Made by a program: the position numbers and the translations under genes. DNA of 28,055 bases from CAKRJP01 sp963589425 (GTDB lineage: Bacteria > Bacillota > Clostridia > Lachnospirales > Lachnospiraceae), in contig CAVAKZ010000030.1 of NCBI GenBank assembly GCA_963589425.1, positions 1 to 28,055 on the forward strand, in the 5' to 3' direction. Below are positions 1 through 7,801 of this stretch, one piece after another. A model generated the notes under the pieces. That model was not told where the DNA came from and made no database searches. It worked only from the letters and a program-made list of their open reading frames with translations. Position 1 is the stretch's first letter, and the number at the start of each line of letters is the position of its first letter.

Positions 1-51
1 TATGACCCCCTGCTTGTAAGGCAGGTGCTCTCCCAGCTGAGCTATGATCCC
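1..51 (-). tRNA. tRNA-Val (anticodon UAC), 5' portion
   Basis: Read on the minus strand, the sequence starts GGGATCA, then TA, a D-arm GCTC...GAGC with loop AGCTGGGA, and an anticodon stem CCTGC/GCAGG enclosing CTTACAA. The anticodon is therefore TAC, which reads valine codon GUA. The variable region GGGTCATA follows, and the T-arm and 3' acceptor strand lie outside the window. A consensus sigma-A promoter lies about 40 bases upstream. The fragment is clearly a tRNA. The valine identity rests on the anticodon, since the discriminator base is not visible. Confidence 0.93.
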
Positions 52-89
52 ATATATCATGCAAGATTCTGTACCGAACCTGCCTTGCT

Positions 90-119
90 ATTATATAATC
101 ATATATTGTCCCTTGTCAA
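90..119 (-). promoter_or_regulatory. Sigma-A promoter of the tRNA-Val transcript
   Basis: The minus strand shows TTGACA (119-114) and TATAAT (95-90), separated by 18 bases; both hexamers are perfect. The start point would fall near 83, giving a leader of about 30 bases before the tRNA. Phased A-tracts lie directly upstream at 124-166. Confidence 0.85.
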
Positions 120-123
120 CATA

Positions 124-166
124 TTTTTTCAATTTTCTCGATTTTTCTCGATTTTTTGAATTTTTT
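124..166 (-). promoter_or_regulatory. Phased A-tracts upstream of the tRNA promoter (possible UP element or bent DNA)
   Basis: Five T-tracts on the plus strand (A-tracts on minus) lie at 124-129, 133-136, 142-146, 152-157 and 161-166. Their centres are roughly 8-10 bases apart, close to one helical turn. They sit immediately upstream of the TTGACA box, where alpha-subunit contacts or DNA curvature boost rRNA and tRNA promoters. The phasing is visible; the function is inferred. Confidence 0.5.
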
Positions 167-306
167 AGTAATACCAAGCTTCCAAAGAGCAAGGACATGT
201 AGCAAAAAAGATAGACAAGAGAAATTTTCATGCTTTTTCACAACATATCCAACTCAATAAAGAAGCAATAGGTACCTATTTACTTACACCGGTACTAGTT
301 CTTTTT

Positions 307-1641
307 CTAGACAATTCCCTGTGCATTCATAGCATCTACAACTTTTTCAAATCCGGCAATGTTGGCACCTACTACGTAGTTTCCTTCAAATCCATATCTC
401 TTTGCTGCATCATCCATGTTATGGCAGATATTTACCATAATGTTCTTAAGTTTAGAATCTACTTCCTCAAAGGTCCAGCTCAATCTCTCGCTGTTCTGTG
501 ACATCTCAAGAGCAGATGTTGCTACACCACCGGCATTTGCTGCCTTTCCCGGTGCGAACAAGACACCATTCTGCTGTAAGTACTCAGTAGCCTCTAAAGT
601 AGTAGGCATGTTTGCTCCCTCACATACTGCAATGCAGCCATTTGCCACTAACTGTTTTGCATCCTCTAAATGTAACTCATTCTGAGTCGCACATGGAAGA
701 GCGATGTCTACCTTTACAGACCATACGCCACGTCCCTCATGATACTCTGAATTAGGACGATAGTTCTTATACTCTGTTAATCTAGCTCGTTTTACTTCTT
801 TAATTTCTTTTAATGCTACTACATCGATTCCTTCCGGATCATATACCCAACCAGTAGAATCGCTGACTGTAAGAACCTTTGCCCCTAACTGCTGTGCCTT
901 TTCTGTCGCATAGATTGCTACGTTTCCGGAACCGGAAACTGCCACGGTCTTACCTGCAATATCCTTACCATTGATCTTAAGGAGCTCTTCTGTTAAATAT
1001 AAGAGTCCATATCCGGTAGCCTCTGTTCTTGCCAAAGATCCTCCAAAGGTCAAGCCCTTACCTGTAAGAACACCTTCATACAAGCCTCTGATGCGCTTGT
1101 ACTGGCCAAACATGTAACCGATTTCTCTGCCGCCTACACCGATATCTCCAGCCGGCACGTCTGTATCTGCCCCAATATACTTGCAAAGCTCAGTCATAAA
1201 GCTCTGGCAGAATGCCATTACCTCTCTGTCTGATTTTCCCTTTGGATCAAAATCAGATCCACCCTTACCGCCTCCGATCGGGAGTCCTGTCAGGGAGTTT
1301 TTGAAAATCTGCTCAAATCCTAAGAATTTAATGATTCCTAAGTTAACGGAAGGATGAAAACGAAGTCCTCCCTTGTAAGGTCCTATAGCGCTGTTAAACT
1401 GTACACGGTATCCAGTATTAACCTGAACCTGTCCCTTGTCATCTACCCAAGGTACACGGAACTTAATCTGTCTTTCAGGCTCTGTCAATCGCTCTAACAA
1501 GCCATCTTTTCTGAACTTCTCTTCGTTGGCCTCCACTACTACACGTAAAGACTCCAGCACTTCCTTGACAGCCTGATGGAATTCCGGCTCTGCTGGATTC
1601 TTAGCCACTACACGCTCTAATACCTCATCTACATACGACAT
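307..1641 (-). CDS. gdhA: NADP-type glutamate dehydrogenase
   Basis: This 444-residue protein is a hexameric-type glutamate dehydrogenase, which reversibly aminates 2-oxoglutarate to glutamate in the cytoplasm. The catalytic set is complete: K90 (GPYKGG), K114, K126 (PIGGGKGG) and D166 (PAGDIGVG), which line up with the well-studied Clostridium symbiosum residues with an offset of one. The Rossmann loop is GSGNVA (237-242). It is followed by VSDS at 259-262, where NADP-dependent enzymes such as E. coli GdhA carry a similar SDS and the NAD-dependent clostridial enzyme carries SGPD, so NADP use is favoured. The length is normal. ATG at 1641 has an AGGAGG (1655-1650) eight bases upstream. A long structured leader precedes it, and purL lies upstream beyond a terminator, so gdhA is probably monocistronic. 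No convincing terminator hairpin was seen downstream. A 14-base palindrome (267-280) lies there without a clear T-run. Confidence 0.97.
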   Translation of the reverse strand: MSYVDEVLERVVAKNPAEPEFHQAVKEVLESLRVVVEANEEKFRKDGLLERLTEPERQIKFRVPWVDDKGQVQVNTGYRVQFNSAIGPYKGGLRFHPSVNLGIIKFLGFEQIFKNSLTGLPIGGGKGGSDFDPKGKSDREVMAFCQSFMTELCKYIGADTDVPAGDIGVGGREIGYMFGQYKRIRGLYEGVLTGKGLTFGGSLARTEATGYGLLYLTEELLKINGKDIAGKTVAVSGSGNVAIYATEKAQQLGAKVLTVSDSTGWVYDPEGIDVVALKEIKEVKRARLTEYKNYRPNSEYHEGRGVWSVKVDIALPCATQNELHLEDAKQLVANGCIAVCEGANMPTTLEATEYLQQNGVLFAPGKAANAGGVATSALEMSQNSERLSWTFEEVDSKLKNIMVNICHNMDDAAKRYGFEGNYVVGANIAGFEKVVDAMNAQGIV

Positions 1642-1935
1642 ACCATTTACCTCCTAAGGTTTTAAAAATATTTTAAACCCGTCACTTGTAGCACACTTAA
1701 ACGCAGTTCCCCGTCTGCAGCTTCTACTACTTCTGCTCTGTTTCATATTTCGTCCTACGAGTCCCCACTCGCACCACGCAAATTACTTGCTCTCCTCTCC
1801 TGCAAGCAATTGTCGGAAGAGTCCTCTCATTCTTCCGGCGACAAAGTTCTGCTTTATTGTACTAAAGTTTCATGTCCGAGGCAAGTAATTTTGCTATAAA
1901 AAACCAGATTTTTGCATTTTATTTTTATCTAACTT
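1642..1935. other. Structured intergenic region: gdhA leader or antisense small RNA candidate
   Basis: No gene with a credible ribosome-binding site lies in this stretch. It holds four consecutive hairpins. Stem GCAG/CTGC lies at 1703-1718. Stem CGAGT/ACTCG lies at 1758-1771 with a CCCC loop. Stem CTTGC/GCAAG lies at 1786-1806 with an 11-base loop made of TCTCC and TCTCCT. Stem CGGAAGA/TCTTCCG lies at 1814-1837. Plus-strand loops are pyrimidine-rich; read as gdhA mRNA they are GGA-rich. A 13/14-base inverted repeat (1778-1790 with 1881-1894) encloses the last two hairpins and competes with one of them. No good promoter was found on either strand, so the direction of transcription is undecided. 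I cannot assign it to a known RNA family. Confidence 0.5.
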
Positions 1936-1988
1936 GCAAAAAAGTGGTTGACCCTTTTAAATTCCAGGGAAAACCACTCTTTTTTTGC
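1936..1988 (-). terminator. Terminator after purL, symmetrical
   Basis: Stem AGTGGTT (1943-1949) pairs with AACCACT (1972-1978), and an inner stem CCCT (1952-1955) pairs with AGGG (1966-1969). On the minus strand the hairpin is followed by six T residues about 90 bases past the purL stop. A run of seven T residues follows on the plus strand too, so it can end transcripts in both directions. Confidence 0.8.
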
Positions 1989-2074
1989 TATATGTATTTC
2001 ATTTTTCTTTCATTTACAAAGAAATCTATATTCTATGCAAATGGTATATTTTTCCGTCAAAAGCTCTTTTCATC

Positions 2075-5000
2075 TTATTTGAAGTAGGCCACTCCTGACT
2101 CAAAAATCTTCATATCCTGCTCTCCGTAAATGTTCATTGCTACAGATCTTGCACGTCTCTCGGAGTGAGCCATCTTACCAAGGACACGTCCATCCGGACT
2201 TGTAATACCCTCGATAGCAAGGTAGGAACCATTAACATTCCACTCTTCATCCATAGTAATATTTCCTTCCGGATCACAGTACTGGGTTGCCACCTGTCCA
2301 TTGGCAAAGAGCTTGTCTAACCATTCTTTATTAGCTACAAAACGTCCCTCTCCGTGGGATGCAGGATTGGTATATACCCCACCTAATTCTGCCTGAGCAA
2401 GCCAAGGAGATTTGTTAGTTACTACCTTAGTGTAAACCATCTTGGAAATGTGGCGGCCAATCGTATTGTAAGTCAGTGTTGGGGAATCTGGATTCTGACC
2501 GGTAATGCTTCCGTTTGGAACCAGACCTAATTTGATCAATGCCTGGAATCCGTTACAAATACCCAAAGCCAATCCATCTCTTTCCTGCAATAACTTTTCC
2601 ACTGCCTCTTTGATCTTGGCATTCTGGAAAGCTGTTGCAAAGAATTTTGCAGAGCCATCCGGCTCATCACCGGCACTGAATCCTCCTGGGAACATAATAA
2701 TCTGAGCATCATTAATTGCCTTCTCGAAAATATTTACAGAATCTACAATATCTGCTGCTGTCAGGTTCTTAAATACCCTGGTTTCTACCTTAGCACCGGC
2801 TCTTTCAAAGGCTTTTGCACTGTCATACTCACAGTTGGTTCCCGGGAATACCGGGATAAACACCTTAGGCTGCCCAATCTTGTGACTGCAAATGTGAATA
2901 TCCTTTGTATCATAAAGACCGGTCTCAACTTTTTCATCCTGACCTTCTGCCCCGGAATTTGTTGCAAATACAGACTCTAAGGTCTCCTTCCATGCATCCT
3001 CTGCCTCAGAAAGGCTAATTTTCACATCTCCATAGCCAAAGGTCTGATCATCTGTCACTTCACCCACTACAGTATAAGCAAATCCAAGCTTCTCAAGCTG
3101 ATCTTCTGGTACTTCTGCCACCAGATCACCAAATCCAGGAGCAAATAAATCCTTAGGATCTACTTCCGGCAAAAGAGCTACTCCCATTCCATTACCAAAG
3201 GCCATCTTGCTGACTGCTGCCACAAGACCATGGCGGTCTAAGGCATAGGCAGCCTTAATGGCTCCTGCATGAATGGCTCCTGTAAATTTTGCGTACTGGT
3301 CCATAACCTTCTCATATACCGGAACATCATATTCATCAGTAGGAATCTGTAGCCATACAATTTTATCTTTTGCCTGCTTAAACTCCGGACTAATAATATC
3401 CTTTTCTGTAGCTACATCTACTGCAAAGGAAACCAAGGTTGGCGGTACGTCAATATCCTCAAAGGTTCCTGACATACTGTCCTTGCCACCGATAGATGGA
3501 AGTCCATATCCAAGCTGAGCGTCATAAGCTCCAAGAAGAGCTGCAAAAGGCTGGCTCCATCTGCTTGGATCTTCTGTCATTCTGCGGAAATACTCCTGGA
3601 AGGTGAAACGAATCTTAGAATGATCACCACCATTTGCAACAATCTTTGCAATAGACTCTGTCACTGCATATATTGCTCCGTGATATGGGCTCCAAGTAGA
3701 AAGGTAGGGGTCAAATCCATAACTCATCATCGTTACAGTATCACAGTCTCCCTTAGATACAGGAAGTTTTGCCACCATACTCTGGGTCTCTGTCATCTGA
3801 TATTTACCACCATGAGGCATAAATACAGAGGCAGCTCCGATGGAACCATCAAACATTTCCACAAGACCCTTCTGAGAGCAAACGTTAAGATCTTTTAAGG
3901 TCTCTAACCATTTCTTCTTAACATCGGTTACTTCCTCTCTTGTTAGGACGCTGTCCTTTCTTGCAGGAATATCCACAGCCACAGCAGTCTCCTGGTGGGC
4001 TCCGTTGGTATCAAGAAAGGCTCTGGAAAGATTTACGATTTCTTTTCCTCTCCAGGAAAGTACTAATCTAGGCTCTTTAGTTACTTCAGCTACAATGACA
4101 GCCTCTAGGTTTTCTTCATTTGCATAGGTTAAAAACTGGTCTACATCCTTTGGATCTACTACAACTGCCATACGCTCCTGTGACTCAGAAATAGCAATCT
4201 CTGTGCCGTCTAAGCCGGCATATTTTTTGGGTACCTTATCAAGATTTACGCGAAGACCATCTGCCAACTCACCGATAGCTACCGATACACCGCCGGCACC
4301 GAAATCATTACACTTCTTAATGAGCTTACTAACCTCTTCTCTCTTGAACATACGCTGAATCTTACGCTCTGTAGGAGCATTTCCCTTTTGAACCTCAGCT
4401 CCGCAGGTTTCAATAGACTCTAGGGTGTGAACCTTAGAAGAACCTGTAGCTCCACCGCAGCCATCACGACCGGTACGGCCACCTAAAAGGATAATGATAT
4501 CTCCCGGATCTGAAGTCTCACGGATAACTGCACGTCTAGGGGCCGCTCCCATAACAGCTCCGATCTCCATACGCTTTGCCACATAATTTGGATGATAGAT
4601 CTCTTTAACAGCTCCTGTAGCAAGACCAATCTGATTACCATAAGAACTATAGCCATGAGCAGCCTCTCGAACTAACTTTTTCTGAGGAAGCTTTCCCTTT
4701 AAGGTATCTTTTACGGATACCGTAGGATCTGCCGCTCCGGTTACACGCATTGCCTGATATACATAGGTACGTCCTGATAAGGGATCACGGATTGCTCCGC
4801 CTAAACAGGTAGCCGCTCCACCAAAAGGCTCGATTTCTGTAGGATGATTGTGAGTCTCATTTTTAAAGTTTACCAGCCACTCTTCCTCTACACCATCAAC
4901 CTTTACCGGCACCACAATACTGCAAGCATTGATCTCTTCAGACTCCTCCTGGTCTTCAAGCTTTCCTTCTGCCTTTAATTTCTTAGCTGCCAAAAGAGCC

Positions 5001-5842
5001 AGGTCCATAAGACAAACAAATTTATCATCTCTTCCGGCATAAATTGATGCGAAATCTTTCTTATATTGATTATAAGTTGCCTCGATAGGAGCCTTATAAT
5101 CTCCCTCTCCAAAACTTACATCCGTAAGCTCTGTAGAGAATGTAGTGTGACGGCAGTGATCAGACCAGTAGGTATCAAGAACACGAATCTCTGTCATAGA
5201 CGGATCCCTGTCTTCCTCTCCATGGAAATACTTCTGGATATGAAGAAAATCCTTGAAGGTCATAGCAAGTCCCAAAGAATCATAAAGCTTCTTAAGATCT
5301 TCCTCTGGCATATCCTTAAAGCCCTCAAAGATCAGCACATCTGCAGGCTCCTCAAACTTTGTCACCAAGGTCTCTGGCTTTTCTAAGGTAGTTTCTCTGG
5401 AATCTACCGGGTTAATGCAGTGCTCTTTAATAGCTGCAAATTCTTCATCTGATACCATAGCCTCCTCTCCCACAACTACATAAGTAGTAGCAGTACGAAT
5501 TACAGGCTGTTCATCTTCTTTAATAAACTGAATACACTGAACTGCAGAATCTGCCCGCTGGTCAAACTGTCCCGGCAAAAATTCCACAGAGAAAATTCTA
5601 CTCTTATCCCCAACCGGAAAGTCTTCCTGATATAAGGTATCTACCGGTGGCTCTGAAAAAATACCATGGCATGCCTTCTCAAAGGTCTCATCTGAAACGT
5701 TTTCTACGTCATAACGGATCAGCACACGAACCTCTTTCACATCTTTAATGCCAAGATAACTTTTAATCTCGTGTTTTAAATCCTTTGCCTGTACAGCAAA
5801 CTCTGGTTTTTTCTCTACGTATACACGTCTTACATTGCTCAT
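2075..5842 (-). CDS. purL: Phosphoribosylformylglycinamidine synthase, fused PurL-PurQ form
   Basis: This enzyme makes FGAM from FGAR, ATP and glutamine, the fourth step of de novo purine synthesis. At 1255 residues it is the long single-chain form found in many Clostridia and streptococci, not the separate PurS, PurL and PurQ proteins. An N-terminal PurS-like part is followed by a linker, then the synthase core with NETHNHPTEIEPFGG and GGKDSMSGTF. The C-terminal glutaminase domain has PGTNCEYD, FPGGFSAGDE, nucleophile C1096 in GICNGFQ, and the H1163/E1165 pair in ASHGEGR. All key residues are intact. ATG at 5842 has GGAGGA six bases upstream. The leader is only about 45 bases, with no room for a purine riboswitch. 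An extended -10 promoter lies at 5893-5901. Confidence 0.97.
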   Translation of the reverse strand: MSNVRRVYVEKKPEFAVQAKDLKHEIKSYLGIKDVKEVRVLIRYDVENVSDETFEKACHGIFSEPPVDTLYQEDFPVGDKSRIFSVEFLPGQFDQRADSAVQCIQFIKEDEQPVIRTATTYVVVGEEAMVSDEEFAAIKEHCINPVDSRETTLEKPETLVTKFEEPADVLIFEGFKDMPEEDLKKLYDSLGLAMTFKDFLHIQKYFHGEEDRDPSMTEIRVLDTYWSDHCRHTTFSTELTDVSFGEGDYKAPIEATYNQYKKDFASIYAGRDDKFVCLMDLALLAAKKLKAEGKLEDQEESEEINACSIVVPVKVDGVEEEWLVNFKNETHNHPTEIEPFGGAATCLGGAIRDPLSGRTYVYQAMRVTGAADPTVSVKDTLKGKLPQKKLVREAAHGYSSYGNQIGLATGAVKEIYHPNYVAKRMEIGAVMGAAPRRAVIRETSDPGDIIILLGGRTGRDGCGGATGSSKVHTLESIETCGAEVQKGNAPTERKIQRMFKREEVSKLIKKCNDFGAGGVSVAIGELADGLRVNLDKVPKKYAGLDGTEIAISESQERMAVVVDPKDVDQFLTYANEENLEAVIVAEVTKEPRLVLSWRGKEIVNLSRAFLDTNGAHQETAVAVDIPARKDSVLTREEVTDVKKKWLETLKDLNVCSQKGLVEMFDGSIGAASVFMPHGGKYQMTETQSMVAKLPVSKGDCDTVTMMSYGFDPYLSTWSPYHGAIYAVTESIAKIVANGGDHSKIRFTFQEYFRRMTEDPSRWSQPFAALLGAYDAQLGYGLPSIGGKDSMSGTFEDIDVPPTLVSFAVDVATEKDIISPEFKQAKDKIVWLQIPTDEYDVPVYEKVMDQYAKFTGAIHAGAIKAAYALDRHGLVAAVSKMAFGNGMGVALLPEVDPKDLFAPGFGDLVAEVPEDQLEKLGFAYTVVGEVTDDQTFGYGDVKISLSEAEDAWKETLESVFATNSGAEGQDEKVETGLYDTKDIHICSHKIGQPKVFIPVFPGTNCEYDSAKAFERAGAKVETRVFKNLTAADIVDSVNIFEKAINDAQIIMFPGGFSAGDEPDGSAKFFATAFQNAKIKEAVEKLLQERDGLALGICNGFQALIKLGLVPNGSITGQNPDSPTLTYNTIGRHISKMVYTKVVTNKSPWLAQAELGGVYTNPASHGEGRFVANKEWLDKLFANGQVATQYCDPEGNITMDEEWNVNGSYLAIEGITSPDGRVLGKMAHSERRARSVAMNIYGEQDMKIFESGVAYFK

Positions 5843-5892
5843 AAATTGTCCTCCACTTATGAATCTGTCCTTAGTAATAGTTGTATGCTTTC

Positions 5893-5901
5893 ATTTTAGC
5901 A
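5893..5901 (-). promoter_or_regulatory. Probable purL promoter (extended -10)
   Basis: The minus strand reads TGC followed by TAAAAT, an extended -10 element. No convincing -35 hexamer lies 17 bases upstream in the AT-rich stretch. It sits about 50 bases before the purL start. Confidence 0.45.
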
Positions 5902-5953
5902 TAGATCCTGTTATTAAGTATATTAATATATTTAAATATATTTATAAACCCCA

Positions 5954-6712
5954 CTAATCAGTCTTCTGTAGACTTCCTTTTCTGCTTCCTATTCTGCTGC
6001 CTATAAAGGCAATAGCTCCAAAAAAGAGGGTAAGCAGCAGTAACAAGCCTCCAAAAATCCCGGCAATCCGAATTACAAAGTCAAAGAAGAAGCCTTCCGG
6101 CAGCATATTGATCATATAATCTGTAGTTGGATCAAAAATCCACAAATCATTGCTAAAAAAAAGCTTATGAAACAGGCGAAAGCTGCTATCAAAATCAAGA
6201 GCACAGGCTACTGCTATTATGATGGCAAAAAATGCTATGATAAGCAAGGCTCTTAGATGCCCCCAAAAATATAAACTTCCCATTGATAGAAAAGACCGGT
6301 CTGCCCCAGGCTTTTTATCTGACCAAAATTTTCCCAAGGCAAGCAAAATTAATAATAAAACAGAAGTTAAAATGCAAAAATTTCGAAGCTTCAGGCCTCC
6401 TAAAAACAAATTTCTCACATCTGCCATATGAAGTCGGTCCTGCTCATTAAAAAAATCCTGATATTCACCATCTACCATAACATCAATAGTTAGTTCTTCT
6501 TCTTTTCCAATGAGATAAGCCATCATATATTCTGTAACCTTCATAACATCAGAATCTGTCATGTTAAGGATTTTTGCAACTCCATAGCTTTTATATTCTC
6601 TTTCATAGAATCCATAGTCTGCATCTCCGTAGATGGCTAGCTGAAAAGATGTAAGGAGAAGCCCTAGGATAAGCAGCAATATTCCTATTGTTGTAAGTAT
6701 CTTTACTTTCAA
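5954..6712 (-). CDS. DUF1461 (TIGR01906-type) integral membrane protein
   Basis: This 252-residue membrane protein has about four hydrophobic spans: near residues 4-27, 110-130, 150-172 and 208-237. A loop of about 80 residues between spans one and two holds the motifs YLIGKEEELTIDVMVDGE, FFNEQDRLHMADVRNLF and GGLKLRNF. That loop pattern is typical of the DUF1461 (TIGR01906) family of Firmicutes, whose function is unknown. The start is TTG at 6712 with AAGGTGG upstream; an ATG at 6716 is out of frame. The gene diverges from a lysR gene, so the regulator may control it. No nearby gene explains its job. Confidence in the family is good; no function is offered. Confidence 0.8.
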   Translation of the reverse strand: MKVKILTTIGILLLILGLLLTSFQLAIYGDADYGFYEREYKSYGVAKILNMTDSDVMKVTEYMMAYLIGKEEELTIDVMVDGEYQDFFNEQDRLHMADVRNLFLGGLKLRNFCILTSVLLLILLALGKFWSDKKPGADRSFLSMGSLYFWGHLRALLIIAFFAIIIAVACALDFDSSFRLFHKLFFSNDLWIFDPTTDYMINMLPEGFFFDFVIRIAGIFGGLLLLLTLFFGAIAFIGSRIGSRKGSLQKTD

Positions 6713-6766
6713 ACATCCACCTTGCCTTTCTAGAGCTTGTCATTTTCTGGCCAAGCTTTGAAATCT

Positions 6767-6795
6767 ATTCTATCAGAATGCCCATTGTTTTTCAC
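6767..6795 (-). promoter_or_regulatory. Possible promoter of the DUF1461 gene
   Basis: The minus strand shows TGA followed by TAGAAT (6772-6767), an extended -10, with GTGAAA 17 bases upstream. The -35 match is weak. The element lies between the two divergent genes. Confidence 0.35.
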
Positions 6796-6813
6796 CCTGT
6801 TTTGACTTATAAT
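6785..6813 (+). promoter_or_regulatory. Promoter of lysR-glgB
   Basis: TTGTTT (6785-6790) and TATAAT (6808-6813) are separated by 17 bases. The lysR ATG follows at 6844, with AAGGAG eight bases before it. Confidence 0.6.
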
Positions 6814-6843
6814 ACAAATAGTTTTTAATAAGGAGCACTTATT

Positions 6844-7758
6844 ATGGATATCAATTATGAATTATATAAGGTTTTTTATTATGTAGCCTCCACCTTAAGT
6901 TTTTCGGAGGCTTCCAAGAAACTTTTTATTTCTCAATCGGCAGTAAGTCAATCAATTAAATCCCTGGAAAAAAAATTAGGACAGACCTTATTTATCCGCA
7001 GTACCAAGAAGGTTTCCCTAACCCCTGAAGGAGAGATCCTCCTGCGGCACGTAGAGCCTGCTCTCCATATGATCCACAGGGGAGAGGCTCAACTTTTAGA
7101 TGCCAATTCCACCGGCGGCCAGATTCGCATCGGTGCCAGCGACACCATTTGCCGCTACTTTTTGGTTCCCTATTTAAAGCAGCTTCATGAAGAATTTCCT
7201 CAGGCCCATATTAAGGTTACTAACGCCACTTCCATCGGTTGTGTGGAGCTTTTAGAAAGCGGACAGGTGGATTTAATCGTGGTGAATCTTCCCAATCCCT
7301 ACCTTCGGAACATTTCCAATGTCCAAGAAATTTACACCTTTCGTGACGTATTTGTGGCAAATGCATCTTTTGAAGAACTGAAGGGAAGAAGGCTGACTTT
7401 AAAGGAATTATCGGATTATCCCATTTTAATGTTAAACAAAAATAGTACTACCAGCGAGTTTTTGCACTCTATTTTTCAAAAAGAACAGCTGGATCTGATT
7501 CCGGAAATCGAACTTAGCAGTAATGATCTCTTAATCGATCTTGCTGCCATTGGTCTGGGAATTGCTTTTGTACCGGATTATTGTATTCCCAAGGATTCCA
7601 AAGATCTATTTATTGTAGAAACCACCACAGAGGTTCCTACAAGGCAATTGGCAGTAGCCTATAATAGTCAGATTCCCATTTCCAAATCAGCCCAGGCTTT
7701 TTTGAATCACTTACTAAACCAGCCATTTAAAGATTCTAGCGAACATATGGCAAATTAA
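6844..7758 (+). CDS. LysR-family transcriptional regulator
   Basis: This 304-residue protein has the LysR layout. The N-terminal winged helix-turn-helix covers about residues 4-62, with recognition region SFSEASKKLFISQSAVSQSI and the wing FIRSTKKVSLTPEG. A linker helix leads to a substrate-binding domain from about residue 90 (IRIGASDTICRYFLVPYL). The effector cannot be read from the sequence. The gene diverges from the DUF1461 gene and is followed 43 bases later by glgB on the same strand. It may therefore regulate the divergent gene, itself, and perhaps glgB by co-transcription. An inverted repeat AGCTTG/CAAGCT (6734-6757) in the divergent region is a possible operator. The start ATG at 6844 has a good AAGGAG. 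The family is certain; the target is inferred. Confidence 0.93.
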   Translation: MDINYELYKVFYYVASTLSFSEASKKLFISQSAVSQSIKSLEKKLGQTLFIRSTKKVSLTPEGEILLRHVEPALHMIHRGEAQLLDANSTGGQIRIGASDTICRYFLVPYLKQLHEEFPQAHIKVTNATSIGCVELLESGQVDLIVVNLPNPYLRNISNVQEIYTFRDVFVANASFEELKGRRLTLKELSDYPILMLNKNSTTSEFLHSIFQKEQLDLIPEIELSSNDLLIDLAAIGLGIAFVPDYCIPKDSKDLFIVETTTEVPTRQLAVAYNSQIPISKSAQAFLNHLLNQPFKDSSEHMAN

Positions 7759-7760
7759 AA

Positions 7761-7788
7761 AAACTACTCAAACTACTATCAAACTACT
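7761..7788 (+). repeat. Three direct copies of AAACTACT in the lysR-glgB spacer
   Basis: AAACTACT occurs at 7761-7768, 7770-7777 and 7781-7788, immediately before the glgB ribosome-binding site AGGAGG. The copies are spaced 9 and 11 bases apart. Confidence 0.7.
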
Positions 7789-7801
7789 ATAGGAGGTTTT
7801 C

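Noticed and set aside
267..280. Palindrome AATAGGTACCTATT as the gdhA terminator
   Set aside because: It has almost no loop and no clear T-run on the minus strand, so I do not call it a terminator.
1872..2087. 71-residue plus-strand open frame in the gdhA-purL gap
   Set aside because: It runs through the terminator hairpin and into the purL 3' end, is very rich in Phe and Lys from AT-rich DNA, and has no ribosome-binding site.
5843..5953. Purine riboswitch upstream of purL
   Set aside because: The leader from the likely promoter to the start is only about 45 bases, and the conserved purine-riboswitch core is absent.
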